Positions 30,585 through 38,912 of a stretch of 64,000 nucleotides of DNA are shown here, in pieces. A model generated the notes under the pieces. It was not told the origin of the DNA. It ran no database searches and saw only the letters and a program-made list of their open reading frames with translations. The stretch is from Agromyces sp. H17E-10 (GTDB taxonomy: Bacteria; Actinomycetota; Actinomycetes; Actinomycetales; Microbacteriaceae). The stretch's first letter is position 1. Every line of letters starts with the position of its first letter. The position numbers were made by a program, and so were the translations under genes. Location: assembly GCF_022919715.1 (NCBI RefSeq), contig NZ_CP095042.1, positions 806,001 to 870,000 of the forward strand. The letters are read 5' to 3'.

Positions 30585-32023
30585 GCGGCGGCGCCTTCCT
30601 GCGTTGCGGCGATGGTCTCGAGGTCGGCGGCGGCGGCGGTGCCCGCGTGCGCCGCACCGGCCACGGCCTCGGCGACGACTCGGGCGACATCGGGGTCGAA
30701 GACGCTCGGAATGATGTAGCTCGCGTTGAGTTCATCATCGCGCACGCACGAGGCGATCGCCTCTGCCGCGGCGACGAGCATCTCGGGCGTGATGTCGACG
30801 GCGCCGGCATCGAGCAGGCCCCGGAAGAAGCCCGGGAACGCGAGCACGTTGTTGATCTGGTTCGGGAAGTCGCTGCGACCCGTGGCGACGACGGCCGCGT
30901 GGCGGGCGGCGACGACGGGGTCGACCTCGGGGTCGGGGTTCGCCATCGCGAAGACGATCGCGTCGTCGGCCATGCTCTCGACCTCGGCCTCGCCGAGCAG
31001 GTTCGGAGCGCTCACGCCGATGAAGACGTCGGCGCCGACGAGCACCTCGGCGAGCGTACCGGTGACGCCGTCGGCGTTGGTGTTCGCCGCGAGCCACGTG
31101 CGGTGGCCGTCGGCGTACCGCTCGCCGCGGTGGATGGCGCCGTTGCGACCGCACGCGACGATGTGACGTGCGCCCTCGGCCTTGAGCAGCTGGATGATCG
31201 CGTTGCCGGCCGCGCCGACGCCCGAGACGACGATGCGCACGTCGCCGAGGCGCTTGCCGACGACGCGCAGGGCGTTCATGAGCGCCGCGAGCGTCACGAT
31301 GGCGGTGCCGTGCTGGTCGTCGTGGAAGACGGGGATGTCGAGCTCCTCGCGGAGGCGACGCTCGATCTCGAAGCAGCGGGGCGCCGCGATGTCCTCGAGG
31401 TTGATGCCGCCGTAGACGGGTGCGAGCGCCTTGACGATCGCGATGATCTCCTCGGTGTCCTGCGTGTCGAGGGCGACGGGCCAGGCGTCGACGTCGGCGA
31501 ACTGCTTGAAGAGGGCGGCCTTGCCCTCCATCACCGGGATCGACGCCGTCGCGCCGATGTTGCCGAGGCCGAGCACGGCCGAGCCGTCGGTGACGACGGC
31601 GATCGTGTTGCCCTTGACGGTGAGGCGGCGCGCGTCGGCGGGACGCTCGGCGATCGCGAGGCAGACCCGGGCGACGCCGGGCGTGTAGGCGCGGGAGAGG
31701 TCGTCGCGGTTGCGCAGCGGCGTCTTCGGCACGATCTCGAGCTTGCCGCCCTGGTGCAGGCGGAAGGTGCGGTCGGCCACCTCGTGCACGACGACGCCCT
31801 CGCGAGCGGCGAGCGCGGCGGCGACCTGGGCGGCGTGCTCGGCGCTCTCGGCGTAGCAGGTGAGGTCGACGAGCACCCGGTCGGTGCTCGACTCGCTGAC
31901 GTCGACGGCGGTGATGACCGCGCCGGCGTCGGCCGCCGCCACGACGAGTTCGCTCGTCGCGGTGACGCCCGCTGGCGCCTCGACGCGGAGCTGGATGGAG
32001 TAGCCGGGACTGGGATTCGCCAT
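30581..32023 (-). CDS. NAD(P)-dependent malic enzyme with N-terminal ACT-like domain
   Basis: Oxidative decarboxylation of malate to pyruvate. 480 residues: an ACT-like regulatory domain ([12 protein letters not shown] to about residue 85) joined to a malic enzyme core without the phosphotransacetylase domain. Core motifs are [10 protein letters not shown] (about 113), [14 protein letters not shown] (about 145), catalytic region [13 protein letters not shown] (about 228), Rossmann [16 protein letters not shown] (about 260) and [10 protein letters not shown]. First gene of an operon with malate synthase, so glyoxylate plus acetyl-CoA can be taken to pyruvate. Tandem operators lie 45-80 bp before its ATG. 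Confidence 0.93.
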
Positions 32024-32067
32024 CGGATCACTTTCTTGACTGCCCGCGTTGTTTCAAGCGCGGCGGT

Positions 32068-32103
32068 TTCCGTATTACGGATGTTATTGTCTGCTATTCG
32101 GAA
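32068..32103 (-). promoter_or_regulatory. Tandem TTYCR-N5-YGGAA operator upstream of malic enzyme
   Basis: TTCCG-TATTA-CGGAT at 32068-32082 and GTCTG-CTATT-CGGAA at 32089-32103; centres exactly 21 bp apart. Located in the 289-bp gap between malic enzyme (minus) and the IclR gene (plus), close to the malic enzyme side. Confidence 0.72.
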
Positions 32104-32163
32104 ACTCAAGCCCCGATTGCCGCGAGGTACGACGCTCGGGTGGGCTGAGGAGCATCGACTGAG

Positions 32164-32202
32164 TGGGTTGAGGAGCGACGAAGGAGCGTCTCGAAACCCA
32201 TG
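32164..32202. repeat. Interspersed hairpin family B, single copy
   Basis: GGGTTGAGGAGCGACGAAGG..GTCTCGAAACCC-type unit: outer arms GGGTT and AACCC with TCGAGAC/GTCTCGA-like inner parts. Same family as the copies at 33077, 33584, 50528, 53959 and 62411. Lies between the malic enzyme promoter and the IclR promoter. Confidence 0.7.
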
Positions 32203-32265
32203 CCCGCGGCATCCCTCGCCGACAACGCACACGCGGTGCGGTATGTTGACTGCATCCCGGCAGTT

Positions 32266-32280
32266 TTCCGCGATGCGGAT
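32266..32280 (+). promoter_or_regulatory. Single TTYCR-N5-YGGAA site upstream of the IclR gene
   Basis: TTCCG-CGATG-CGGAT, 33 bp before the IclR ATG. No second site was found 21 bp away on either side. The position suggests autoregulation, and links the motif to this regulator. Confidence 0.6.
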
Positions 32281-32312
32281 AAGAGCTGCCACGACGATGA
32301 ACGGAGCAGCGC

Positions 32313-33068
32313 ATGGCGGAGGGTCAGCCCGAGGGCGTCAAGTCGGTCGCGAGGGTGTTCGACCTGCTCGAGCTCATCGCCGACGCGGGCGGCGACGTCA
32401 CGCTGAGCGAGCTCTCGACGATGGCCGAGCTGCCGCTGCCCACGATCCATCGCCTGCTGCGCACGCTCGTCGCCCTCGGCTACGCCCGGCAGCTCGCGAA
32501 CCGTCGCTACGCGCTCGGCCCGCGCCTCGTGCGCCTCGGCGAGGTCGCGAACCGCCAGTTCGGCCGGCTCGCCCGCCCCCAGCTCAAGGAGCTCGTCGAA
32601 CGACTCGGCGAGACCGCGAACCTCGCAACCCTCGACGGCGACCAGGTCATCTACGTCTCGCAGGCACCGTCGCCGCACGCCATGCGCATGTTCACCGAGG
32701 TCGGCCGCCGCTCGCACCTGCACGCCACGGGCGTCGGCAAGGCGATCCTCGCCCAGCTCGACGACGACACCGTGCGCGACATCATCGCCCGCACGGGGCT
32801 CCCGCAGTCGACCGTGCACTCGATCGACACGCTCGACGCGCTGCTCGACGATCTCCGCCTCATCCGCGAGCGCGGGTACGCGATCGACGACGGCGAGCAG
32901 GAGATCGGCGTGCGCTGCTACGCGATGACGGTGCCCGGAGCCCCCATCCCGACCGCGGTGTCGGTCTCGGGCCCGGTCGCCCGTGTCGACGAGGAGTTCG
33001 CCGAGCGCGCCATCCCCGTGCTGCGCGAGGTCGTGCAGGAGATCGCCGACGCGACAGCCGCCGCGTAG
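32313..33068 (+). CDS. IclR-family transcriptional regulator
   Basis: 251 residues: winged helix-turn-helix at about 10-70 (VARVFDLLELIADAGGDVTLSEL, then PLPTIHRLLRTLVALGYAR as recognition helix) and an IclR effector-binding domain from about 80 to the end (VGRRSHLHATGVGKAILAQL about 128, RERGYAIDDGEQEIGVRCYA about 188). Start ATG 32313 behind ggag. Divergent from the malic enzyme operon. The AllR-type members of this family repress allantoin and glyoxylate genes in enterobacteria and streptomycetes and sense glyoxylate or allantoin intermediates; here the gene sits in the middle of that gene set and a shared inverted repeat precedes all its units, so it is the best candidate for their regulator. 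Confidence 0.92.
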   Translation: MAEGQPEGVKSVARVFDLLELIADAGGDVTLSELSTMAELPLPTIHRLLRTLVALGYARQLANRRYALGPRLVRLGEVANRQFGRLARPQLKELVERLGETANLATLDGDQVIYVSQAPSPHAMRMFTEVGRRSHLHATGVGKAILAQLDDDTVRDIIARTGLPQSTVHSIDTLDALLDDLRLIRERGYAIDDGEQEIGVRCYAMTVPGAPIPTAVSVSGPVARVDEEFAERAIPVLREVVQEIADATAAA

Positions 33069-33076
33069 CCCCGCGG

Positions 33077-33164
33077 CGGGTTGAGGAGGGAGCGCAGCGA
33101 CCGTCTCGAAACCCACCCAGCGGGTTGAGGAGGGAGCGCAGCGACCGTCTCGAAACCCACCCAG
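33077..33164. repeat. Interspersed hairpin family B, two perfect tandem copies of 44 nt
   Basis: Two identical 44-nt units, 33077-33120 and 33121-33164, beginning CGGGTTGAGGAGGGAGCGC and ending CTCGAAACCCACCCAG. They fill the space between the convergent IclR and GIY-YIG genes. Confidence 0.85.
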
Positions 33165-33179
33165 CGGGTCGTCGACCGC

Positions 33180-33467
33180 TCAGCGCTTGTCGCGCGCCCG
33201 ACTGCTCAACCCCGGGAGCTGTCCGAACTCGCCGCGGATCAGCGCTTCGCGCTTGCGGCGACTCCAGCCCTGCACCTGCTTCTCACGGGCGTACGCGTCG
33301 TCGATCCGGTCGTACTCCTCAGCGAAGACGAGCTCGACGGGCCGTCGCGTCGAGGTGTAGGACGGGACTACTCCGAGCGAATGCTCTTCGAGGCGTCGCT
33401 CGAGATTGCGCGTGCTTCCGACGTAATAGGTTCCATCGCTACAGCGGAGCATGTACATGTGCGGCAT
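33180..33467 (-). CDS. GIY-YIG nuclease domain protein (YhbQ/UPF0213-like)
   Basis: 95-residue single-domain protein: MPHMYMLRCSDGTYYVGSTRNLERRLEEH contains the Y-M-L / Y-V-G pair and catalytic Arg of the GIY-YIG fold (position 4-30), followed by TRRPVELVFAEEY (about 45) and the AYAREKQVQGWSRRKREALI helix (about 60) characteristic of the UPF0213 group. Function in bacteria is unclear; likely DNA-structure nuclease. ATG 33467 chosen as it starts the domain. It lies between two arrays of hairpin family B, which might be coincidence or might reflect a link with their mobility. Confidence 0.85.
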   Translation of the reverse strand: MPHMYMLRCSDGTYYVGSTRNLERRLEEHSLGVVPSYTSTRRPVELVFAEEYDRIDDAYAREKQVQGWSRRKREALIRGEFGQLPGLSSRARDKR

Positions 33468-33583
33468 CGTTCGAGGATGCGGGAGCCCGCGGCCCCCGGC
33501 ACGACCTTCAGGCTTGAATTCGGATGCCTCGCCGCGAGGTCGCGCTGGGGAGGATGAGTCGATCGGCAAGGTCGCGACGAATT

Positions 33584-33703
33584 CGGGTTTCGAGACGCTC
33601 CTTCGTCGCTCCTCAACCCACCACGGGTTTCGAGACACTCCTTCGTCGCTCCTCAACACACCACGGGTTTCGAGACGCTCCTTCGTCGCTCCTCAACCCA
33701 CCA
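33584..33703. repeat. Interspersed hairpin family B, three tandem copies of 40 nt
   Basis: Units start at 33584, 33624 and 33664 (CGGGTTTCGAGACGCTCC...CTCAACCCACCA), period exactly 40, with a fourth start (CGGGTATT) cut off at 33704. Orientation is opposite to the 33077 array. With the operators at 33740-33775 they account for the 335 bp between the GIY-YIG gene and the 57-codon ORF. Confidence 0.85.
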
Positions 33704-33739
33704 CGGGTATTGACGCGGCATCCCGCTTCGCCATACTCT

Positions 33740-33775
33740 TTCCGTAGTTCAGAACTTTGCTTCCGTTATACGGAA
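33740..33775 (+). promoter_or_regulatory. Tandem TTYCR-N5-YGGAA operator upstream of the 57-codon ORF
   Basis: TTCCG-TAGTT-CAGAA (33740-33754) and the perfect TTCCG-TTATA-CGGAA (33761-33775); centres 21 bp apart. 28 bp before ATG 33803. Likely controls the ORF and, by read-through, xdhABC. Confidence 0.75.
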
Positions 33776-33802
33776 GTGATTCGACGGAGAGGAGGGTGAC
33801 GA

Positions 33803-33976
33803 ATGTACGACCGCCACGACCACGAGGACGCAACGATCGTCAACCGACCGCTCGCCGTGAGCTATGCCTCGATCGAGGTCGACCCCGACATCTACATCCC
33901 GGCGCGCGCCGCCAGGCGGGGCATCTTCGCCCGCTGGTTCCACCGCACGTCCGGGCTGAGCCGCCGGGCCGCCTGA
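33803..33976 (+). CDS. Small protein, 57 residues, function unknown
   Basis: ATG 33803 follows a strong Shine-Dalgarno ggagaggaggg (33786-33796) and ends at TGA 33974. The product starts MYDRHDHEDATIVNR, has an acidic His/Asp-rich head, a middle ASIEVDPDIYIPARAA and a basic amphipathic tail GIFARWFHRTSGLSRRAA. It is too short for most gene callers. Third-position GC and the ribosome site support translation. It lies directly behind perfect tandem operators and 200 bp ahead of xdhA in the same direction, so a part in the xanthine dehydrogenase operon is likely; I do not recognise the family. Confidence 0.6.
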   Translation: MYDRHDHEDATIVNRPLAVSYASIEVDPDIYIPARAARRGIFARWFHRTSGLSRRAA

Positions 33977-34016
33977 ACGAGCGGGCGAGCGCGAACAAGC
34001 GCTCACGCGAGCAAAT

Positions 34017-34052
34017 ATCCGTTCTGCGAAATCGGGATTCCGAATCGTAAGA
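34017..34052 (+). promoter_or_regulatory. Second tandem operator upstream of xdhA
   Basis: ATCCG-TTCTG-CGAAA (34017-34031) and TTCCG-AATCG-TAAGA (34038-34052), centres 21 bp apart; each site is degenerate in one arm but the spacing repeats that of the other promoters. About 120 bp before the xdhA ATG. Confidence 0.55.
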
Positions 34053-34057
34053 ACTTC

Positions 34058-34159
34058 CTGCCACCGACGCAGTACTATCGGTATGTACTGCCCTTGGCAG
34101 GCGCGGCGCGAGGTGGGGCCACCGGGGCCCCGGTGCCGCAGGCGTCATCGATGACGCCT
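34058..34159 (+). promoter_or_regulatory. Structured leader of xdhA
   Basis: Contains nested inverted repeats CTGCCA (34058-34063)...AGTAC (34071-34075)...GTACT (34085-34089)...TGGCAG (34095-34100), then a perfect 20-nt palindrome AGGCGTCATCGATGACGCCT (34140-34159) ending 15 bases before ATG 34175. May be additional operator DNA or RNA hairpins in the leader; not identifiable further. Confidence 0.4.
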
Positions 34160-34174
34160 CACCCGAGGAGATCC

Positions 34175-35662
34175 ATGGACGAGATCGCCATCACCGTCAA
34201 CGGGCTTCGACGCCCGCTCGAGGGTGCCACCGCCCACACGACCGCACTCGACTGGTTGCGCGACACCGGCCTCACGGGCAGCAAAGAGGGCTGCGCCGAA
34301 GGCGAGTGCGGCGCGTGCGCGATGCTCATCGCGACGCCCGCCGCCGGCGGCGGCACCGAGTGGACCGCGGTCAACGCCTGTCTCGTGCCCGTCGCGGCGC
34401 TCAACGGCCAGGAGGTCGTGACCGCCGAGGGCCTCGGCTCCCCCGACGATCTGCACCCCGTGCAGGAGAAGCTCGCCGAGGCGGGCGGCTCGCAGTGCGG
34501 CTACTGCACCCCCGGCTTCGCCTGCAGCATGGCGGGCGAGTACTACCGCACCGACCGCGTTCCGGCCCCGGCGCACGACCACGATCCGGCCGACGCGCAT
34601 GATGAGGGATGCCCCGTGCACGACCCCGAGCACGGGCCGAACGGCTTCGACCTGCACGCGCTGAGCGGCAACCTCTGCCGCTGCACCGGGTACCGCCCGA
34701 TCCGCGACGCCGCCTACGAGCTCGGCTCGCCCGAGCCCGGCGACGTGCTCGCCGAACGCCGCGGGCACCCCGCGCCCGCGCCCGTGCCGACCGACTTCAC
34801 CGCCGGCGGTGGGCGGTTCGTCCGCCCCGCCTCGCTCGACGAGGCCCTGCGCATCCTGCGCGACGAGGAGTCGCCCCTCCTCGTCGCGGGTTCGACCGAC
34901 GTCGGCGTCGAGGTCAACCTGCGTGGCCGCCGCGCGCCCCTCGTCGTCGCGATCGAACAGCTCGACGAGCTGCGCACCCTCGACATCGGCGACGACGTCA
35001 TCGAGATCGGCGCAGCGCTGGCGCTCTCCGAAGTCGAACGCCAACTCGACGGCCGGGTGCCGCTCCTCGCGCAGCTCTTCCCGCAGTTCGCGTCGCGGCT
35101 CATCCGCAACCGCGGCACCATCGGCGGCAACCTCGGCACGGGCTCGCCCATCGGCGACACCCCGCCCGCCCTCCTCGCCCTCGGCGCGCGGCTCGTGCTG
35201 GCCTCGTCCGACGGCGAGCGCGAGGTCGAGCTCGCCGACTACTTCACGGGCTACCGGCAGACGATCCGCCGGCCCGACGAGCTCATCCGTGCGATTCGCA
35301 TCCCGTTGCCGCTCGCCCGCGTGACGGCGTTCCACAAGATCGCGAAGCGCCGCTTCGACGACATCTCGAGCGTGGCGCTCGGCTTCGCACTCGACATCGC
35401 GGGCGGGGTCGTCACGAACGCCCGCATCGGACTCGGCGGCGTCGCCGCGACGCCGCTTCGCGCGTACGACACCGAGGCCGCGCTCGTCGGCAAGGCCTGG
35501 AACATCGCCACCGTCAAGGCGGCATCGGCGGTGCTGAAGGGCGAGGGCACGCCGATGAGCGACCACCGCGCCTCGAGCGACTACCGCTCGCTCATGCTCG
35601 GCAGCGCACTGCTGAAGCTCTACTCGACCACGATCCACGACGAGAAGGAGGTGTCGGCATGA
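34175..35662 (+). CDS. xdhA: Xanthine dehydrogenase small subunit ([2Fe-2S] and FAD)
   Basis: 495 residues. N-terminal ferredoxin-like domain with KEGCAEGECGAC (about residue 37-48), then QCGYCTPGF (about 110) and LCRCTGYRPI (about 167) for the second [2Fe-2S] cluster, followed from about residue 195 by a molybdopterin-dehydrogenase FAD domain (LLVAGSTDVGVEV, RNRGTIGGNLGTGSPIGDTPP about 312). Between the two Cys pairs, residues about 131-157 form an insert rich in His and Asp (AHDHDPADAHDEGCPVHDPE), unusual for XdhA. ATG 34175 behind gaggag. Overlaps xdhB by four bases. Passes electrons from the Mo site to FAD and NAD. Confidence 0.94.
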   Translation: MDEIAITVNGLRRPLEGATAHTTALDWLRDTGLTGSKEGCAEGECGACAMLIATPAAGGGTEWTAVNACLVPVAALNGQEVVTAEGLGSPDDLHPVQEKLAEAGGSQCGYCTPGFACSMAGEYYRTDRVPAPAHDHDPADAHDEGCPVHDPEHGPNGFDLHALSGNLCRCTGYRPIRDAAYELGSPEPGDVLAERRGHPAPAPVPTDFTAGGGRFVRPASLDEALRILRDEESPLLVAGSTDVGVEVNLRGRRAPLVVAIEQLDELRTLDIGDDVIEIGAALALSEVERQLDGRVPLLAQLFPQFASRLIRNRGTIGGNLGTGSPIGDTPPALLALGARLVLASSDGEREVELADYFTGYRQTIRRPDELIRAIRIPLPLARVTAFHKIAKRRFDDISSVALGFALDIAGGVVTNARIGLGGVAATPLRAYDTEAALVGKAWNIATVKAASAVLKGEGTPMSDHRASSDYRSLMLGSALLKLYSTTIHDEKEVSA

Positions 35663-38076
35663 GCGCCCTCGCCGACCGCCCCGCCAACCCCGTCGTCGGC
35701 CGCCGCGCCGCGCACGAGAGCGCCGCGCTGCACGTGACCGGCGCCGCCATGTACACCGACGACGTCGCCGGCCTCTCGACGGGCGTGCTCACCGCCTGGC
35801 CCGTGCAGTCGACGAACGCGCACGCCCGCGTGACGATCGACGTCGGCCCCGCCTACGACGTGCCCGGCGTCGTGCGCGTGCTCACCGCCGACGACGTGCC
35901 CGGTCTCAACGACGCCGGCATCAAGCACGACGAGCCGCTCTTCCCGAGCGAGGCCATGTTCTACGGCCACGCGCTCGTGTGGGTGCTCGGCGACTCCCCC
36001 GAGTCGGCCCGCCTCGGTGCCGAGGCCGTGAAGGTCGAGTACGAGCCGCTGCCGTCGTACATCACGGTGCAGGAGGCCATCGACGCCGACTCGTTCCAGG
36101 GCATCGCCCGCACGGTCGAGCGCGGCGACGCGAAGACGGCCATCGCCGCGGCCGACCGCGTCTTCGAGGGTGTCACCCAGTTCGGCGGCCAGGAGCACTT
36201 CTACCTCGAGACGCAGGCGTCGTTCGCCGTGCGAGACAGCGAGGGGCAGTACTTCATCCAGTGCTCGACGCAGCACCCCTCCGAGACGCAGGAGATCGTC
36301 GCGCACGTGCTCGGCATCGCCTCGAGCGAGGTGACCGTGCAGCAGCTGCGCATGGGCGGCGGCTTCGGCGGAAAGGAGATGCAGCCGCACGGCCTCGCCG
36401 CGATCGCCGCGCTCGGCTCGAAGCTCACCGGCCGCCCCGTGCGCCTGCGCCTCAACCGCACGCAGGACCTGACGATGACGGGCAAGCGCCACCCCTTCCA
36501 CATCACGTGGAAGGTCGGCGTGAGCGCCGACGGGTTCCTGCAGGGGCTCGACGCCACCCTCACCGCCGACGGCGGCTGGAGCATCGACCTCTCCGAGCCC
36601 GTGCTCGGCCGCGCGCTCTGCCACCTCGACAACGCCTACTGGATTCCGAACGTGCACGCCCACGGGCGCATCGCGAAGACGAACAAGACGTCGAACACCG
36701 CGTTCCGCGGCTTCGGCGGGCCGCAGGGCGTGTTCCTCATCGAGGACATCCTCGGCCGCATCGCCCCCGAGCTCGGCATCGACCCGACGGTGCTGCGCGA
36801 GCAGAACTTCTACGCGCCCGGCCAGACCACACCGTACGGCCAGCTCGTGAAGGACGCCGAGCGCATGCCGCTCATCTGGTCGCAGCTGAAGAGCGAGTGC
36901 GACTTCGACGTGCGCAGCGCGGAGATCGCGGAGTTCAACGCCGGGCACGACGACGTGAAGCGCGGCCTCGCGATCACGCCCATCAAGTTCGGCATCTCGT
37001 TCAACTTCGCGGCGTTCAACCAGGCGGGCGCGCTCGTGCACGTCTACAAGGACGGCTCGGTGCTCATCAACCACGGCGGCACCGAGATGGGCCAGGGCCT
37101 GCACACGAAGATGCTGCAGGTCGCCGCGACGGCGCTCGGCCTCGAACTGCACCAGGTGCGGCTCGCCCCGACCCGCACCGACAAGGTGCCGAACACCTCG
37201 GCGACCGCGGCCAGTTCGGGCGCCGACCTCAACGGCGGCGCCGTGAAGAACGCGTGCGAGCAGATCCGCGAGCGCATGGCGAAGGTCGCCGGGCGCCTGT
37301 TGAACGTCGACGAGCGCGACGTGCGCTTCGAGGGCGGTTTCGTCACGGGTCTCGGCAACCGCGACCAGCGGCTGAGCTTCGCCGAGGTCGCCGAGGCGGC
37401 GTACCTGCAGCGCGTGCAGCTCTGGGCGGCCGGCTACTACCGCACCGAGGGCCTGCACTGGAACCCCGACCTCATGCAGGGCTCGCCGTTCAAGTACTAC
37501 TCATACGGCGCCGCGGCGACCGAGGTCGAGGTCGACGGCTTCACGGGCGCGTACCGGGTGCGCCGCGTCGACATCATCCACGATGTGGGCGACTCGCTCT
37601 CCCCGATGCTCGACATCGGCCAGATCGAGGGCGCGTACGTGCAGGGCGTCGGCTGGCTCACGCTCGAGGAGCTGCGCTGGGACGAGACCGACGGCCCCGG
37701 CCGAGGCCGCCTGCTGACCCAGTCGGCCTCGACGTACAAACTGCCCAGCTTCTCGGAGATGCCTGAGGAGTTCAACGTGCGCCTGTTCGAGAAGGCCCGC
37801 GAAGACGGCGCCGTGTACGGTTCGAAGGCCGTCGGCGAGCCGCCGTTGATGCTCGGGTTCAGCGCGCGTGAAGCGATCCGCACCGCCGTCGGCGCGTTCG
37901 GTCCGGCGGGGCGCGGCGTCGTGCTGGGCTCGCCCGCGACTCCCGAAGCGGTCTACTGGGCGATCGAGGCGGCGCGGGCCGAGGCATCCATCGACGCGGA
38001 TGCCGCTGAGCCGAGCCGCACGACCGTCGACGCCGAGGCGGGCACCGAGCCCGCCCTCGCGGGCGCCGACTCCTGA
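35659..38076 (+). CDS. xdhB: Xanthine dehydrogenase large subunit, molybdopterin-binding
   Basis: 805-residue catalytic subunit that hydroxylates hypoxanthine and xanthine to urate. Cofactor and active-site motifs: QLRMGGGFGGKEMQPH (about residue 230), the substrate Arg in NTAFRGFGGPQG (about 345), GGTEMGQGLHTKM (about 472), NTSATAASSGADLNGGAV (about 512) and the catalytic Glu in KAVGEPPLMLGFSAREAI (about 723). C-terminal 30 residues are Ala/Glu-rich and non-conserved. Xanthine dehydrogenases carry a sulfido ligand on Mo, supplied with help of XdhC encoded next. Confidence 0.95.
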   Translation: MSALADRPANPVVGRRAAHESAALHVTGAAMYTDDVAGLSTGVLTAWPVQSTNAHARVTIDVGPAYDVPGVVRVLTADDVPGLNDAGIKHDEPLFPSEAMFYGHALVWVLGDSPESARLGAEAVKVEYEPLPSYITVQEAIDADSFQGIARTVERGDAKTAIAAADRVFEGVTQFGGQEHFYLETQASFAVRDSEGQYFIQCSTQHPSETQEIVAHVLGIASSEVTVQQLRMGGGFGGKEMQPHGLAAIAALGSKLTGRPVRLRLNRTQDLTMTGKRHPFHITWKVGVSADGFLQGLDATLTADGGWSIDLSEPVLGRALCHLDNAYWIPNVHAHGRIAKTNKTSNTAFRGFGGPQGVFLIEDILGRIAPELGIDPTVLREQNFYAPGQTTPYGQLVKDAERMPLIWSQLKSECDFDVRSAEIAEFNAGHDDVKRGLAITPIKFGISFNFAAFNQAGALVHVYKDGSVLINHGGTEMGQGLHTKMLQVAATALGLELHQVRLAPTRTDKVPNTSATAASSGADLNGGAVKNACEQIRERMAKVAGRLLNVDERDVRFEGGFVTGLGNRDQRLSFAEVAEAAYLQRVQLWAAGYYRTEGLHWNPDLMQGSPFKYYSYGAAATEVEVDGFTGAYRVRRVDIIHDVGDSLSPMLDIGQIEGAYVQGVGWLTLEELRWDETDGPGRGRLLTQSASTYKLPSFSEMPEEFNVRLFEKAREDGAVYGSKAVGEPPLMLGFSAREAIRTAVGAFGPAGRGVVLGSPATPEAVYWAIEAARAEASIDADAAEPSRTTVDAEAGTEPALAGADS

Positions 38077-38093
38077 ACGGAGGGTCGCGCACG

Positions 38094-38912
38094 ATGGACT
38101 GGCTCGACGCCCTCCGGCGCCTCCGCGACGCGCGGACGCCCGCGGTGATCGTCACGCTCGCCATCGTGCGCGGCCACGCCCCGCGCAACGGCGGCGCGAA
38201 GATGGTCGTCGCCCCCGACACGGTGTTCGGCACCGTCGGCGGCGGCAACCTCGAGCAGACCGCGATCGACCGGGCCCGCGAACTGCTCGCGGCCGGCTCG
38301 GCCGAACCCGAACTGCTCACCCTGAAGCTCAGCGACAAGGCCACGACCGAATACGGCGTGCAGTGCTGCGGAGGAGAGGTCACGCTCATGCTCGAACCCG
38401 TGCGGGTCGTTCCGTCGGTCGCCGTGTTCGGCATGGGGCACGTCGGCCTCGAGCTCGCGCGCATCCTCGCGCGGCAGGAGCTCGAACTGCACCTCGTCGA
38501 CTCGCGTGCCGAGATGCTCGCGCCGTCCCGCCTCGGAGTGCCCGGCGTCTCGGGCGTACTCGCCGATGCCGTCGCCGACGTGCGCGTGCACCACGAGCCC
38601 GTGCCTGAAGCGGGCCTGGCCGAACTGCCGCCGGGCGCCCACGTGCTCATCATGACCCACGACCATCTCGAAGATCTGGCGATCACCGACAGCGCGTTGC
38701 GTCGCGATCGCCTGGGCTCGATCGGGCTCATCGGGTCGAAGTCGAAGTGGGTCAGGTTCACGGCGAAACTCACCGAGCTCGGCCACGACGAGGCCGACCT
38801 CGGGCGGGTGACGACGCCGATCGGCATCCCCGAGGTGGCCGGCAAGGCGCCCGCGACGATCGCGGTGAGCGTGGCGGCACGCATCCTGCAGCTCATCGAG
38901 GAGGCCGCATGA
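38094..38912 (+). CDS. xdhC: Xanthine dehydrogenase accessory protein XdhC
   Basis: 272-residue cofactor chaperone of the XdhC/CoxI family that binds molybdenum cofactor, promotes its sulfuration and inserts it into XdhB. Two parts: N-terminal XdhC/CoxF domain ([51 protein letters not shown] about residue 88) and C-terminal Rossmann-like domain ([18 protein letters not shown] about 108, [28 protein letters not shown] about 212). 17 bases after xdhB; its stop overlaps the SDR start by four. Confidence 0.94.
   Translation: MDWLDALRRLRDARTPAVIVTLAIVRGHAPRNGGAKMVVAPDTVFGTVGGGNLEQTAIDRARELLAAGSAEPELLTLKLSDKATTEYGVQCCGGEVTLMLEPVRVVPSVAVFGMGHVGLELARILARQELELHLVDSRAEMLAPSRLGVPGVSGVLADAVADVRVHHEPVPEAGLAELPPGAHVLIMTHDHLEDLAITDSALRRDRLGSIGLIGSKSKWVRFTAKLTELGHDEADLGRVTTPIGIPEVAGKAPATIAVSVAARILQLIEEAA

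Noticed and set aside
33584..33703. Possible CRISPR array (three 40-nt repeats)
   Set aside because: The copies are contiguous without unique spacers and the unit belongs to the interspersed hairpin family seen elsewhere; no cas genes.
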